A stretch of DNA of 64,000 nt from Pseudomonas cremoris (GCF_014230465.1 NZ_JAAXCY010000001.1:62001-126000); one strand, 5' to 3'; shown: positions 25,440 through 34,895, counted from the first letter of the stretch. The notes: generated from the letters alone by a model not told the origin. Numbers and translations are program-made.

Positions 25440-27053
25440 TTAGTTATTCGATACGGAGGGCCAAAGAAATTTAACCGTTTCATCTTGGGGGACCTCATGC
25501 CCCAGGTTTCGCTCCCACGTCAGGTAATTACGGAACATCTGTTCGCGGTTCACTTTGGCGCGCATGGTTGATCCCCAGTCATCATCAAAAGGCGATATCA
25601 ACTGTTGAGGTTGGACATCAACTTCCAGTGCAAGACCCGCCTTGCGCCAGGCCTCGGTTCCACCCTCCAGCACGTAGGCTTCAATCCCGAAGGCCCGTGT
25701 GAATTCAGACGCGGCATAGGCCGCATTGACCCCGTCGGGGGAAGTGAAAAGGAATGGGCCCTGTGGCTGGGTTTCAAGCCATGCGTACAGTGAGGGGCGC
25801 AACACAAACTTCGCGCCGGGAAGATGCCCCTGTTCGTAATTCAAGCTCGGCCCAACATCCAGCACACAGAAGCTGTCGAGACGTTTATGGACGTCCTGAG
25901 AGGTTAGCCACTGAAGATTTTCCGGCAGGGCGACGGTGCTTGCCCCGCCGACCAGGTTGAAGTCCTCCGAACCCACTGCAAGTACATGAATGTCAGCGTT
26001 GTCGAAGTGTGATAGCCAGAACGCGCTGACCGCAGCGCGCTTTAAATGGGCATCGTCTACAAGCACGACCCGCGCATTGCGCACCGGTACTTGCGCATCG
26101 TAGGTCATCAGCAATTGGCCGCCCGGCGCGGACACTGCCTGCTCAAGGTGCCCGGCCAGGTAGGAAGCCTCTGGGCGGACATCGAAAACGTAGAGTGTTC
26201 TGCTGTCTCGCTCTTCTACGAACCGACTGTATTGGCTCTGATCAATCACGCTCAGACCATGACGCTGAATGATGCCTTCAGCGTGGCCTCGCAAAACCGG
26301 GTCCGACTCGATGTGCCCCGGTGCTAGCAACCGGGAGTCTCCAGGCCCCGTGGGCACCCCGTGAAGAAACGAAGCCATGATTCCGTCTTCAAGGAACACC
26401 ACGTTTGGCACATCATTAAGACGGGCCAGTGTGGTGGTCGCGACAATACCGCGTGTACGGCTAAAGCAACTAATGACGTAAAGGTGCCCTGCCTCAACCC
26501 GGTTCAGATGGTAAAGCGCAAGTTCGACGCCGGGTACGTTATGGGCGCCGGTCACGGTGGTCTTTTGATATTCCTGTTCGGGGCGGCAATCAATAACCGT
26601 GGTGGGCTGCCCGCTAATCAGACGCGCGTGAAGTTGTTCGGGCGTTATCGTCGGCGTTGCGTAATGGGCATGGGCCAAGTCCGAAAATGTCTTAACCAAT
26701 GTGTTGTAACCCGTGCCCAACGGACAGCCGTTTTCAATCCATGCGCCGAGGCCACCTTCGAGCTTACGTATATCAGTGAACGACAGCGCGCTTAATAATT
26801 CTATCGCGCGTTCGGCGGTGCCTCCCACTGCGCCCTTATCATCAACAACAATAAGTGAAACACTTCGACGTGGCACAGTGGTCAACAACTGTGGTTCAAG
26901 GCTGCTTAATGCAACGTGCGCAGAAAGATTGATATGGCCCTGAGCATAAAACTTGGCTTCGCGCACATCGATTACTGCAATTTCGGAACGCTGCAGTAAC
27001 GCATGGTGAAGATCAGTGGCTGAAATGAAATTTATTACTTGCAACCGCTTCAT
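25440..27053 (-). CDS. four-domain rhodanese (sulfurtransferase) protein
   Basis: The protein has 537 residues from the ATG at 27053; an ATG at 27080 would add nine residues, and neither has a clear ribosome site. Four tandem rhodanese domains are visible. Each opens with a D-R/V-G type motif (IDVREAKFYAQGHI, IDCRPEQEY, FDVRPEASYLAGHL, LDVGPSLNYEQGHLPGA) and most end in a GG..AW type segment. Only domain 2 has a cysteine in the active-loop position (C196, ISCFSRTRG); the other loops read VDDKGAVGG, VDDAHLKR and TSPDGVNAA. So one domain is probably catalytic and three structural or binding. It begins the minus-strand operon and likely handles sulfane sulfur or a persulfide from the cleaved substrate. 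Confidence 0.88.
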   Translation of the reverse strand: MKRLQVINFISATDLHHALLQRSEIAVIDVREAKFYAQGHINLSAHVALSSLEPQLLTTVPRRSVSLIVVDDKGAVGGTAERAIELLSALSFTDIRKLEGGLGAWIENGCPLGTGYNTLVKTFSDLAHAHYATPTITPEQLHARLISGQPTTVIDCRPEQEYQKTTVTGAHNVPGVELALYHLNRVEAGHLYVISCFSRTRGIVATTTLARLNDVPNVVFLEDGIMASFLHGVPTGPGDSRLLAPGHIESDPVLRGHAEGIIQRHGLSVIDQSQYSRFVEERDSRTLYVFDVRPEASYLAGHLEQAVSAPGGQLLMTYDAQVPVRNARVVLVDDAHLKRAAVSAFWLSHFDNADIHVLAVGSEDFNLVGGASTVALPENLQWLTSQDVHKRLDSFCVLDVGPSLNYEQGHLPGAKFVLRPSLYAWLETQPQGPFLFTSPDGVNAAYAASEFTRAFGIEAYVLEGGTEAWRKAGLALEVDVQPQQLISPFDDDWGSTMRAKVNREQMFRNYLTWERNLGHEVPQDETVKFLWPSVSNN

Positions 27054-27491
27054 ATTACGTCGCCCGAAAGTTCTACTCATCGTCGATCATTTTTATAGGG
27101 AACAACGCTTGCGTAGCAACTCGAATATTCTGTTCTCAGGCATCGGAAATTCTGTTGGGCCGCTCTGGAACGTCGGCCCGAAGGGCGAGGTATCCCAGGC
27201 CAAGCATCGAAGGGAGCACCCATTTTTTGCCGCGCCCACTTATTCCTTTATGGAATAAAAATAGCTCTCAACAGCCTTTCTATAAAATATGAGAAATTCC
27301 TATAATCGCGGGCAATTCGTGTACCGGTTCTCGCGTTGATGACTATTTCCACAATGAGTAACCCACGCCACGCAGCTTTGCACAGGCGTTGCTTGCTGCC
27401 ATGAGCAGCAACTCAAAGGGCAACAGCATCGAGGGGCTGATCCCGTCAACCCAGGGGATTGCGCTTGTATCCGCAACACCAAGAGGCCGTC
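27054..27491. other. divergent regulatory region, rhodanese operon / LysR gene
   Basis: This 438-nt gap between divergent genes is AT-rich compared with the window around 27240-27310. It contains a perfect inverted repeat TATTCC-N5-GGAATA at 27241-27257 and a TATAAT at 27300-27305. No gene is convincing. It is the natural control region for the long sulfur operon on the left and the LysR gene on the right. Confidence 0.5.
27241..27257. promoter_or_regulatory. inverted repeat, candidate LysR-family operator
   Basis: The arms TATTCC and GGAATA are perfectly complementary across a 5-nt AT spacer, giving the T-N11-A type dyad favoured by LysR-family regulators. It lies ~190 nt before the rhodanese gene and ~235 nt before the LysR gene, in their shared upstream region. 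The regulator at 27492 (or CysB elsewhere) is the candidate binder. Confidence 0.45.
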
Positions 27492-28439
27492 ATGGCGTTT
27501 AACTACTCACTTAAACAACTGCGCTACCTCGTCACGACCATTGAATGTGGGAGCATCTCCGAGGCTTCTCGACGCCTTAATATTTCTAACCCAGCGATTT
27601 CAACGGCCATCAAAGACCTCGAAAGTCGATTTAACCTGCAGATTTTTATTCGCCATAAATCAAATGGGTTGATTTTGACTCCAGAAGGCTCCAGCTTCTT
27701 TGATCGCGCGATAAGTTTACTTCGCGATGCGCGAGAGTTTGAACAGCAGGTGAAAGGCGACAGTGGAGAAATTAGCGGGGAAATTGTACTGGCCTGCTAT
27801 GACCCGATTGCTTCCTGCTATTTGCCGGAGCTCTTGGCTTCATTTAAAGAGCGTTTCCCGGCGGTCAAAATTGCGCTGCATGTCGTTCATCAACACAAAA
27901 TAGCGGACGGTTTAAGGTCCGGAGCCTACGACTTGGCGTTGACCTATTCGGCAGGGTTAAGAGACACGCATAAATACATCGCGCTGCTGCCAGACCTTTA
28001 TCCACGCGCGGTACTGCCCGCCGATCATCGCCTGGCCTCTTACGATGAAATTTCATTAGCGATGATCGCCGACGAGCCGCTCATCTTGCTCGATATCTGG
28101 CCCAGCAATCAGTACTTCCTTGATCAGTTCAAGGCCGCGGGCTTACAGCCCAATATCGCCTATAAAGTGCCGTCGATTGAACTCGTCACAGCCTTTGTTG
28201 GGCAGGGACTTGGCGTGTCTACCCTGGTGACGTTACCCGAGCAGATTCAGACCCCCAGCGGTAAAAAGGTCGTCACCCTGTCGCTCAGCGATCCATTGGT
28301 GGCGTCGAGCACCGTGGTGGCATGGAATAGAGACAAAGACCTTACGCGCCTCACGACTGAATTTGTGAACCACTGCAAAAAAGAGATCAAGTTGCCCAAG
28401 CATATGCGGCCGATGCCCGCAGAACTGGTTTCATATTGA
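27492..28439 (+). CDS. LysR-family transcriptional regulator
   Basis: The protein has 315 residues from the ATG at 27492 with AGAGG upstream. The N-terminal helix-turn-helix is clear (LKQLRYLVTTIECGSISEAS, then NPAISTAIKDLE), followed by a two-lobed effector domain. It is divergent from the rhodanese-metQ-monooxygenase-ABC operon across a region with a LysR-type dyad, so it is the likely local regulator. Base composition is more AT-rich than the core genes to the right. The effector could be the imported organosulfur compound or a sulfur metabolite such as O-acetylserine (inference). Confidence 0.9.
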   Translation: MAFNYSLKQLRYLVTTIECGSISEASRRLNISNPAISTAIKDLESRFNLQIFIRHKSNGLILTPEGSSFFDRAISLLRDAREFEQQVKGDSGEISGEIVLACYDPIASCYLPELLASFKERFPAVKIALHVVHQHKIADGLRSGAYDLALTYSAGLRDTHKYIALLPDLYPRAVLPADHRLASYDEISLAMIADEPLILLDIWPSNQYFLDQFKAAGLQPNIAYKVPSIELVTAFVGQGLGVSTLVTLPEQIQTPSGKKVVTLSLSDPLVASSTVVAWNRDKDLTRLTTEFVNHCKKEIKLPKHMRPMPAELVSY

Positions 28440-28449
28440 TCGCCCTGTT

Positions 28450-28474
28450 GGCGCTCACTCGCAACTCGAGCGCC
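28450..28474. other. inverted repeat between convergent genes
   Basis: GGCGCTC and GAGCGCC arms flank an 11-nt loop between the ends of the LysR gene and the TonB receptor. There is no T run on either strand, so it is a weak terminator candidate at best. Confidence 0.3.
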
Positions 28475-28556
28475 CCCCATCGCTGGAACATCGCCCATCC
28501 ATGGGCTCCTCTGTCCTGCACCATGCAGTGTTTACGAGTCTCTCCTCTTACCGCGC

Positions 28557-30743
28557 CTAGAATTTCTGCTCCACAGAAACGCCAAACGTCCTGGGTTCGC
28601 CCACCGCTGCGAGCGAGGCCAATGGGTTGGCGGAGATGAGGCTGTAGTAGGTTCTGTTCGTGAGGTTCTGCCCCCACAGCGAGACTTTGAACGTGTTGTC
28701 CGGTGACCAGGAGACGTCTGCACCCACCAGGCTCAGCGAGGGTTGGTAGAGATAGTTATCAGCCTCGTGATACACCTTGGCGGTGTAGCTGTAGTTTGCG
28801 CTTAGATCGACCGCGCCGGTGCCGACCGGAATGCTGTAGTGGATCCCGGCATTGGCACTCACACGCGGAGCACGGACCATATCGTTTCCGGACGCATCGG
28901 TGGCAGTCACTAGGTTGCCACCGCCCGACAACGGCCGCGCGCCCGGTGCATCCGGGAACGATGTGTAGCGCGCATGCAGCCATTCGCCGGAAAGGGTCAG
29001 GCGCAGTTGAGAAACGGGAGCCACTTCCAGGTCAACATCGGCACCGTAGATGTCGGCTGCCGCAGCGTTGCGCAGGGTTTGCCCGCTGGGGGTGAAAGAA
29101 CTCAACTGGATGTTCTTGAAGTCGTAGTAGAACACCGACGCGTTGAGCCGAACCCTGTTGTCTGCCCATACCGTCTTGAGCCCTGTTTCGTAAGCGTCGA
29201 CGATCTCTGGTTTTACCGCAGGGGCGGTGAGACTCAAGACGTTGAAGGTACCGCTCTTGAACCCACGGTTGTAACTGATATAGCCGAGCACATCTTCAGA
29301 GAAGTCGTGTTCATACGCCACGCGCCAGCTTGGCTCTTTGAAGGTCTCATCTTGCCCGGGTACGCGTGACCGCGTGGCTTGCCCGTCAGGGAAGTTGTTC
29401 TGGGTGTAGCCAGAAAGCTCGCGCCACTCCCACGTGTAACGGCTGCCGAAAGTGATACGGTCGCTGCTAGTGATGGGCAGCGTTGCCTGGCCGTAAACGG
29501 CAAATGACTCGGCATCTTGCCAGCCATGCGTGACGCTGCTCTGCAGCGTCGGAAAGTTCAGCCCCTTTCTCACGGACAACTGGTCGCCGCTGTAGTTGAA
29601 GTAGTAAACCCCGGTCGTCCATTGCAACGATGAGGCATCACCCGCGCTGAGCTGCAGCTCTTGGGAGAACTGTTTCTCGTTGACCTTGATGTTTGTCTGA
29701 AGGAAAGGTGTCGGTGTTACGTCACCCTCTGCCTCGAACGTGTAATTACCATCACGCCAGGCCGTGGTGCTGGTTAAGACGGCGGAATCAAAATAATGCT
29801 GGAGCTTTGCACTGACGCCGCCGGAGTTTGATTTGAGCGAGGGCTGGGCGTCCGAGTTGACGTCGTCATCGCCACCTGTATAGACACTGCCCCACCTCGG
29901 TTTGAGCCCGTCAAACGGTCGGATAGCCAGCCCGACCGACGTGTCGAACTTGGCGTAGTCCGCCGACAACAGCAGGCTGGTCGAATCATCGATGTCCCAC
30001 AGGAGCTTGCTGCGCACGTTGCCCTTGTCGGTAGCGTTGACGTCCTTGCCGTTGAATTGGTTCTTGCCCCAGCCCTTGCCCTGATCGGACACAGAAAAGG
30101 ACAGATTGGCAGCGACATTCTCACTTAGGCCCGTGCTGCCGTAACCGCTTGTGGTTCGGGTATCGTAGTTGCCGTAACCGACTTTGATCCGGCCTTCGGG
30201 GTCGTGGGTCGGGTCCTTGGTCATGATGTTTATCAGGCCGCCGGAGGCGTTACGCCCAAAGAGCGTGCCCTGGGGTCCTTTGAGCACCTCGACCCGTTCG
30301 ACGTCGGTGATGTCCGAGATCGCGGCTGACTTGGACGCTTGATAAACCCCGTCCACGTAGACGGCAACCGAGTTCTCAACCCCAGGACCGTTACTGGACG
30401 TGCCCACGCCGCGCAGGAAGGGCGAGCCCAAGCCCACTCCGCGTCCGTAGACCAGCCCTGGCGTCAGGCGGCCAAGGTCAACCGTGCTGGTGACACCCGC
30501 GTTTTGCAACTGCTGGGCATCAAAGGATTGCACGGTGATTGGCACCTTCTGCAAATCTTCGCTGCGCCGTTGCGCTGTGACCGTCACCGTCTCCAGCGCT
30601 CCCACCGGCAGCGTTGTTTTTTTATCGTTGCTCTGCGCCTCGTCCGGCTCCTTGGCCTCGGCGGCCAACGTCTGTGAAGACCCCACGGATAACGCCGTGA
30701 GCAAGCTGCAAACCAAGATACTGCGATCAACCGTATAACGCAT
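28557..30743 (-). CDS. TonB-dependent outer-membrane receptor
   Basis: The receptor has 728 residues from the ATG at 30743, preceded by GGGGGG. The signal peptide ends near LAAEAK (~27). A TonB-box-like ETVTVTAQRR (~50) follows. The plug has VPITVQSFDAQQLQNAG and ends in the conserved VEVLKGPQGTLFGRNASGG (~150-168). A 22-strand barrel follows and finishes in the aromatic VSVEQKF. The plug style matches receptors for plant- or microbe-derived small organics rather than classic ferric siderophores. It is the last gene of the AraC-monooxygenase-dipeptidase-MFS-receptor set, suggesting import of the peptide or thioether handled by those enzymes. Confidence 0.93.
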   Translation of the reverse strand: MRYTVDRSILVCSLLTALSVGSSQTLAAEAKEPDEAQSNDKKTTLPVGALETVTVTAQRRSEDLQKVPITVQSFDAQQLQNAGVTSTVDLGRLTPGLVYGRGVGLGSPFLRGVGTSSNGPGVENSVAVYVDGVYQASKSAAISDITDVERVEVLKGPQGTLFGRNASGGLINIMTKDPTHDPEGRIKVGYGNYDTRTTSGYGSTGLSENVAANLSFSVSDQGKGWGKNQFNGKDVNATDKGNVRSKLLWDIDDSTSLLLSADYAKFDTSVGLAIRPFDGLKPRWGSVYTGGDDDVNSDAQPSLKSNSGGVSAKLQHYFDSAVLTSTTAWRDGNYTFEAEGDVTPTPFLQTNIKVNEKQFSQELQLSAGDASSLQWTTGVYYFNYSGDQLSVRKGLNFPTLQSSVTHGWQDAESFAVYGQATLPITSSDRITFGSRYTWEWRELSGYTQNNFPDGQATRSRVPGQDETFKEPSWRVAYEHDFSEDVLGYISYNRGFKSGTFNVLSLTAPAVKPEIVDAYETGLKTVWADNRVRLNASVFYYDFKNIQLSSFTPSGQTLRNAAAADIYGADVDLEVAPVSQLRLTLSGEWLHARYTSFPDAPGARPLSGGGNLVTATDASGNDMVRAPRVSANAGIHYSIPVGTGAVDLSANYSYTAKVYHEADNYLYQPSLSLVGADVSWSPDNTFKVSLWGQNLTNRTYYSLISANPLASLAAVGEPRTFGVSVEQKF

Positions 30744-30820
30744 GAAGCCCCCCAAATTGACTAAGTTTTTTTGAAGTACATGCCCTTGATCCAGCGGATG
30801 CCGGGCACGGTTCAACAGGC

Positions 30821-30928
30821 TCAGGACGCCTTAAGGGGCGCCTCAAAAGAGCCGTTGATAAAGCCGAAGCTGCGAGAGAGGTAGGGCGCATAGCCGGTCG
30901 TGAACTGGCTTACACAGGCCATTGGCAT
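30821..30928 (-). CDS. possible short ORF or coding remnant, 35 residues
   Basis: Between the MFS gene and the TonB receptor (234-nt gap) the minus strand holds a 36-codon frame encoding MPMACVSQFTTGYAPYL and then SRSFGFINGSFEAPLKAS. It has no good ribosome site. The frame continues open upstream of its ATG, so it may be the tail of a lost gene. I cannot assign a family and report it with low confidence. Confidence 0.2.
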   Translation of the reverse strand: MPMACVSQFTTGYAPYLSRSFGFINGSFEAPLKAS

Positions 30929-30977
30929 GGCACTCAACACCCGCCTTCTCGAGAGGTTTGGGCAGTGCGCTCAGCGG

Positions 30978-32318
30978 TTACAAACGATCAAGGGATTTCC
31001 CCGACGTTTCGATACCCAGCGTGAGCATCACAAACACGATGGCCAGCAAGCAGATGCCAACCACCGCCATCACGCCGGCCACACCGGCGACGTTGATTAG
31101 CGCAAGTAACAAGAAAGGCAGAAACACCATCGACAGGCGCACGGCGGCCATCGAAAGCGAGGTGGCGCGCGCCCTGACGTTGGTTGGATACAGCTCTGGC
31201 AGATAGAGCCCCATAATCACGCTGCTCAGTGCGCCGAGGGTGACCTGGAGCAGAAACCCGACGCCGAGCAGGGTATAGCCATCGGTAAAGGGAAACGCTG
31301 CAGCCAACAGCAATGCAACAACGGCGGGGCCGACGATGCTTGCCTTCCTGCTGATGTGATCGACGAAGAAGGTGCAGACCACCCCACCGAGAGGAATCCC
31401 CAAGGACATCACCAGGTTGTAGGCCAAGGTGTTCGAGATTGAGAACTGGCGCTCAAGCAGCAGGGTGGGCAGCCACGTCAGGAAGCCGGTTGTCGCCACA
31501 TTAAAACCAACGGCCAAAACCACTCCCAGGATGAGAGGCCTGGCCAGGGTGGCGGTGAATAACCCATCAGCCGTTGCCTCGCTGGGCAGCCCAGGCGTAG
31601 GGGGCGCCATAATCGGCCCCTCCTCTTCGATGCCCATCTTCGATAACGCCTCCCGAGCGGCTACATGCCGGCCGCGGGTCGCCAGCCATCGGGGGGATTC
31701 CGGCAGCACTGCCGTCAGGAAATACAACACGACGCAGCCCGCACCGGGAATGATGAACATCCACTCCCAGCCCCCCCAAGGCAGCAACAGGTAAGCGGCC
31801 AACGCCGCACCAAACAACGAGGATTTGCTGATCACTCCGCTGATGCCCACCCAGCGTCCACGCACGGCCACCGGAAGCAATTCGATCATCAGCGTCAAAC
31901 CCACTCCCGGAACCGCCGCGATGCCCAAGCTGGCCACGAAGCGAGCGACGATCAACAGTTCCATCGTGGGTGCGGCAGCACACGCCAGCGTGCCGAGCCC
32001 CAACAAAAGCAACGCGCCGCGAAAGACGCGTAGGCGACCAAAACGATCGGCGAGCGTGCCAGAAACCAGATTACTGATGACACCGCCAACCCCGGTGACC
32101 GACAAAAATATAACGTTGAGTTCGCGCGTCGACCAACCGCTGGACAGCAGGGCTGCAGTCACGCTACCCGACAGCATGAGATCGAAGAAGTCGAAGAAAA
32201 CAGCCAACGCAATCAGCGTGATGAACAGCCGATGACGGCCATTGACGGGCGCGCGGTCGATCACTGAAAGAGGCGTATTGGACGTGGAGCTGTCCGGATC
32301 TACAGGGACTGTGGTCAT
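30978..32318 (-). CDS. MFS transporter (AAHS / aromatic-acid-type)
   Basis: The protein has 446 residues from the ATG at 32318; a TTG ten codons earlier could also serve, and neither has a strong ribosome site. It has twelve membrane segments. The MFS motif is seen as GTLADRFGRLRVFRGALL after helix 2 and ESPRW at the start of the central loop (~215). The family is that of PcaK/MhpT-like and Sv2-like acid:proton symporters. It lies 71 nt after the dipeptidase gene. Together with the TonB receptor it gives an import route for the substrate of the dipeptidase and monooxygenase. Confidence 0.88.
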   Translation of the reverse strand: MTTVPVDPDSSTSNTPLSVIDRAPVNGRHRLFITLIALAVFFDFFDLMLSGSVTAALLSSGWSTRELNVIFLSVTGVGGVISNLVSGTLADRFGRLRVFRGALLLLGLGTLACAAAPTMELLIVARFVASLGIAAVPGVGLTLMIELLPVAVRGRWVGISGVISKSSLFGAALAAYLLLPWGGWEWMFIIPGAGCVVLYFLTAVLPESPRWLATRGRHVAAREALSKMGIEEEGPIMAPPTPGLPSEATADGLFTATLARPLILGVVLAVGFNVATTGFLTWLPTLLLERQFSISNTLAYNLVMSLGIPLGGVVCTFFVDHISRKASIVGPAVVALLLAAAFPFTDGYTLLGVGFLLQVTLGALSSVIMGLYLPELYPTNVRARATSLSMAAVRLSMVFLPFLLLALINVAGVAGVMAVVGICLLAIVFVMLTLGIETSGKSLDRL

Positions 32319-32389
32319 TGTTGCGCTCGCAAGGCGACCCTTATTCAAGGTCGCGAAAATGGAAGGTCAGGATGTATTGCCGGTGGTAT

Positions 32390-33511
32390 CTACCGCGCAC
32401 CCGCCTCGGCAGCACGCAACACGCGCAGGATGTTGGCGCCCCACAGTTTGGCGATGTCCACTTCGCTGTAGCCGCGCTCGCGCAGCGCCGTGCTGACGTG
32501 CGGCGCCTGGTCTGCGCGTGCCCAGCCCTCGACGCCACCGCCCTGGTTGAAGTCCGAGGCCAGACTCACGTGGTCGATACCGATGAGTGCTACCGCATAG
32601 TCGACAGCCCGGAGCAGATCATCCAACCCGGCAGGTTGGGTGGCCGCGATAATTGCCTGGTAATAGGCTTTGCGCTGCTCCAGCGTCAGCCCCGCATAAC
32701 CTTCCTTCATCCCGCCATAGGCTTGCGCGATGGCCTCGCGGGCCTGTATTTCATCCGGGCTCAGGTTTCGCAGGTAGGGGCCGAAAGCAACAATGCCGAC
32801 GACGCCACCCGCCTGGGCAATCGCGCCCAACTCTGGGTCCGACAGGTTGCGAGGGTTATCCACCAGGCTACGAACCCCGGAATGGGACGCTATCACCGGT
32901 ACGCGACTGGTCTTCAGCACCTGAAAAAGCGCATCACTCGACAAGTGCGATACATCGAGCAATAAGCCAAGGTCGTTGGCCCTCTCAACGGCTGCAAGGC
33001 CCAGTGCCGACAGCCCTCCATGCTCGTTGGGGCGCTGGCTGGACAGCGGACGGGACGAGTCGGCAAATGCGTTGTTGCCCACGTGGGCGAGCCCCAGTAC
33101 CCGAACGCCATCGCGGTAGTACCGATCTATCGCCTCCAAGTCAGTGCCGATGGCGTGTGTGCCCAGCAATTCGATCATGATGGCCGTTCTGCTTTCGCTG
33201 GCGATGCGTATTAGCTCGTCAGCAGACAGTGCCAACCCAACCTTGCTGGCGTTAACGGCACACATCTGTTTGATCGCACTGATCTTCGCGTCAATGATCG
33301 CCAGGTCCGACGCCACTCCGGCGCCGCCCTCACCCGGCACTACATTGGCGGCGAGTACGACGCCAGCAACGCCTCCCGCGCGAAGCAAGTCCACGTCTAC
33401 TGCTGTTCCCGTATCAATGGTCCCTTGCGCAGTGACCACCAGCGGGTTGGGTACATCGGCGTGACCGTCGATAATGAATAAAGAAGTTCCGTCATAACTT
33501 TCAATTGCCAT
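32390..33511 (-). CDS. M19-family (renal-type) dipeptidase
   Basis: The 373-residue zinc dipeptidase has the N-terminal metal motif DGHAD (residues 15-19, family form DGHxD), the bridging Glu in MIELLGTHAIG (~133), and His ligands in LDVSHLSSDAL and VIASHSGVRS. The late DHVSLASDFN segment carries the catalytic Asp. No signal peptide is evident, so the enzyme is cytoplasmic. The family cleaves dipeptides, including D-residue and S-conjugated cysteinyl-glycine types. A GGAG-containing site precedes the ATG. Between a monooxygenase and an MFS gene, it probably releases an S-substituted amino acid from an imported dipeptide (inference). Confidence 0.9.
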   Translation of the reverse strand: MAIESYDGTSLFIIDGHADVPNPLVVTAQGTIDTGTAVDVDLLRAGGVAGVVLAANVVPGEGGAGVASDLAIIDAKISAIKQMCAVNASKVGLALSADELIRIASESRTAIMIELLGTHAIGTDLEAIDRYYRDGVRVLGLAHVGNNAFADSSRPLSSQRPNEHGGLSALGLAAVERANDLGLLLDVSHLSSDALFQVLKTSRVPVIASHSGVRSLVDNPRNLSDPELGAIAQAGGVVGIVAFGPYLRNLSPDEIQAREAIAQAYGGMKEGYAGLTLEQRKAYYQAIIAATQPAGLDDLLRAVDYAVALIGIDHVSLASDFNQGGGVEGWARADQAPHVSTALRERGYSEVDIAKLWGANILRVLRAAEAGAR

Positions 33512-33566
33512 GTGTACTCTCCGCCCTTATTGCGAACACATTTTTGCCGTGACGCGTTGCTAGCGT

Positions 33567-34895
33567 TCAGTTGAAAAACTTATTGGGGGGCGCTGGCAAA
33601 TTAAGAATGTCTCGCAAGGTCTTTCCCGGGTATTCGGTACGGAACAGACCGCGGCGTTGGAGTTCGGGAATCACCTGGCTGGTAAACAGTTGAAGGCTGG
33701 TGGGCATGACGGCTGGCCCGATCAGGAATCCGTCGCAAGCGCCGGCGCGGTACCACTCCTCCAACTGATCAGCAATTTGTATCGGGCTGCCATGGAAGAT
33801 TGGGCTGCCGAGGGTGCGCGAATAGCGCAGGTAAACTTCGCGAATGCTGGGAGAGTCCTTGCGCACCCATTCGTTGATAATCTTCCTTGGTGCACTGGCA
33901 CCTTCCATTTCCTCGGGCAGTTCCGGCATGGGCCCGTCGACGTCATACCCGGTGAGGTCGGCAGAGACCAGTTTGGACAGGTTGCCGAGCGCAACAGCGG
34001 GCGACGTCAGCGCATCGAGCGTGTGACATAACTCATCCGCTCGCTGCTGCGTAGCGCCTGGATAAATGGACGCCGACATCAATACCTTGAGGCTGTCTGC
34101 CGAGCGACCATGACTGACCGCACGAGCCTTCAAGTCGGCAGTGATGCGCTGTGCCTGTTGCAGGGTGCCGCCAACGGCGAACACACAATCAGCAGCGTGC
34201 GCAGCCAACTCGAGTCCCGACTCTGACTGCCCGGCATGAAAAACCACCGGTCGTCCCTGCGGCGAGCGCGCGACGTTCAACGGCCCCTTCACCTGGAAGT
34301 ATTCGCCGACATGGTCGAGCGGACGTACCCGATCAGCATTGAGATAACGACCACTTTGCTTGTCTTGGAGAAAGGCGTCGTCCGCCCAGCTATCCCATAG
34401 GCCCAGTACTACATCAACGAATTCGCGAGCCCTTTCGTAACGCAGATCTTTGGCGAGATGCTGTTCACTGCTGAAGTTGGGAGCATCCCCTTCATTTGAG
34501 CCCGTGACGACGTTCCACCCCGCCCGCCCCTTGCTCAGGTGGTCGAGTGAGGCGTAGCGACGGGCGACATGGAACGGCTCATCGTAAGTAGTAGAGGCAG
34601 TCGCGACTAAACCGATGCGAGTAGTGACCGCCGACAGGGCCGATAACAACGTGACCGGTTCGAACACCGCGGGCCTGGAAGTTGGTGTCATGGCTTCGAA
34701 GAGTTCGCGATTGTGCATCTCACGAACACCACTGCCGTCGGGCAGGAATACCATGTCGATTTTGGCGTGTTCAGCCATTTGCGCGCATTCGACCAGTTGG
34801 TCAAAGTTAAGAACAGTGTCATCCCAGGCGTCGGGGTGTCGCCAGCCGTTAAGGTGCATGCCGACATTGGTAAGTAACGTCATGATATGCATCAT
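33567..34895 (-). CDS. NtaA/SnaA/DszA-family FMNH2-dependent monooxygenase (second copy)
   Basis: The enzyme is luciferase-like, with 442 residues from the ATG at 34895; ATGs at 34892 and 34883 are also in frame. Family marks are the N-terminal GMHLNGWRHP, the motif GRAGWNVVTG (~140), and RPVVFHAGQSESGLELAAHA (~230). It is distinct from the copy at 23021-24415 and shorter at the C-terminus. It starts the minus-strand set monooxygenase-dipeptidase-MFS-TonB receptor and lies downstream of an AraC regulator. Oxidative C-S cleavage of an S-alkyl substrate is a plausible role. The flavin reductase partner is not in the window. Confidence 0.9.
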   Translation of the reverse strand: MMHIMTLLTNVGMHLNGWRHPDAWDDTVLNFDQLVECAQMAEHAKIDMVFLPDGSGVREMHNRELFEAMTPTSRPAVFEPVTLLSALSAVTTRIGLVATASTTYDEPFHVARRYASLDHLSKGRAGWNVVTGSNEGDAPNFSSEQHLAKDLRYERAREFVDVVLGLWDSWADDAFLQDKQSGRYLNADRVRPLDHVGEYFQVKGPLNVARSPQGRPVVFHAGQSESGLELAAHAADCVFAVGGTLQQAQRITADLKARAVSHGRSADSLKVLMSASIYPGATQQRADELCHTLDALTSPAVALGNLSKLVSADLTGYDVDGPMPELPEEMEGASAPRKIINEWVRKDSPSIREVYLRYSRTLGSPIFHGSPIQIADQLEEWYRAGACDGFLIGPAVMPTSLQLFTSQVIPELQRRGLFRTEYPGKTLRDILNLPAPPNKFFN

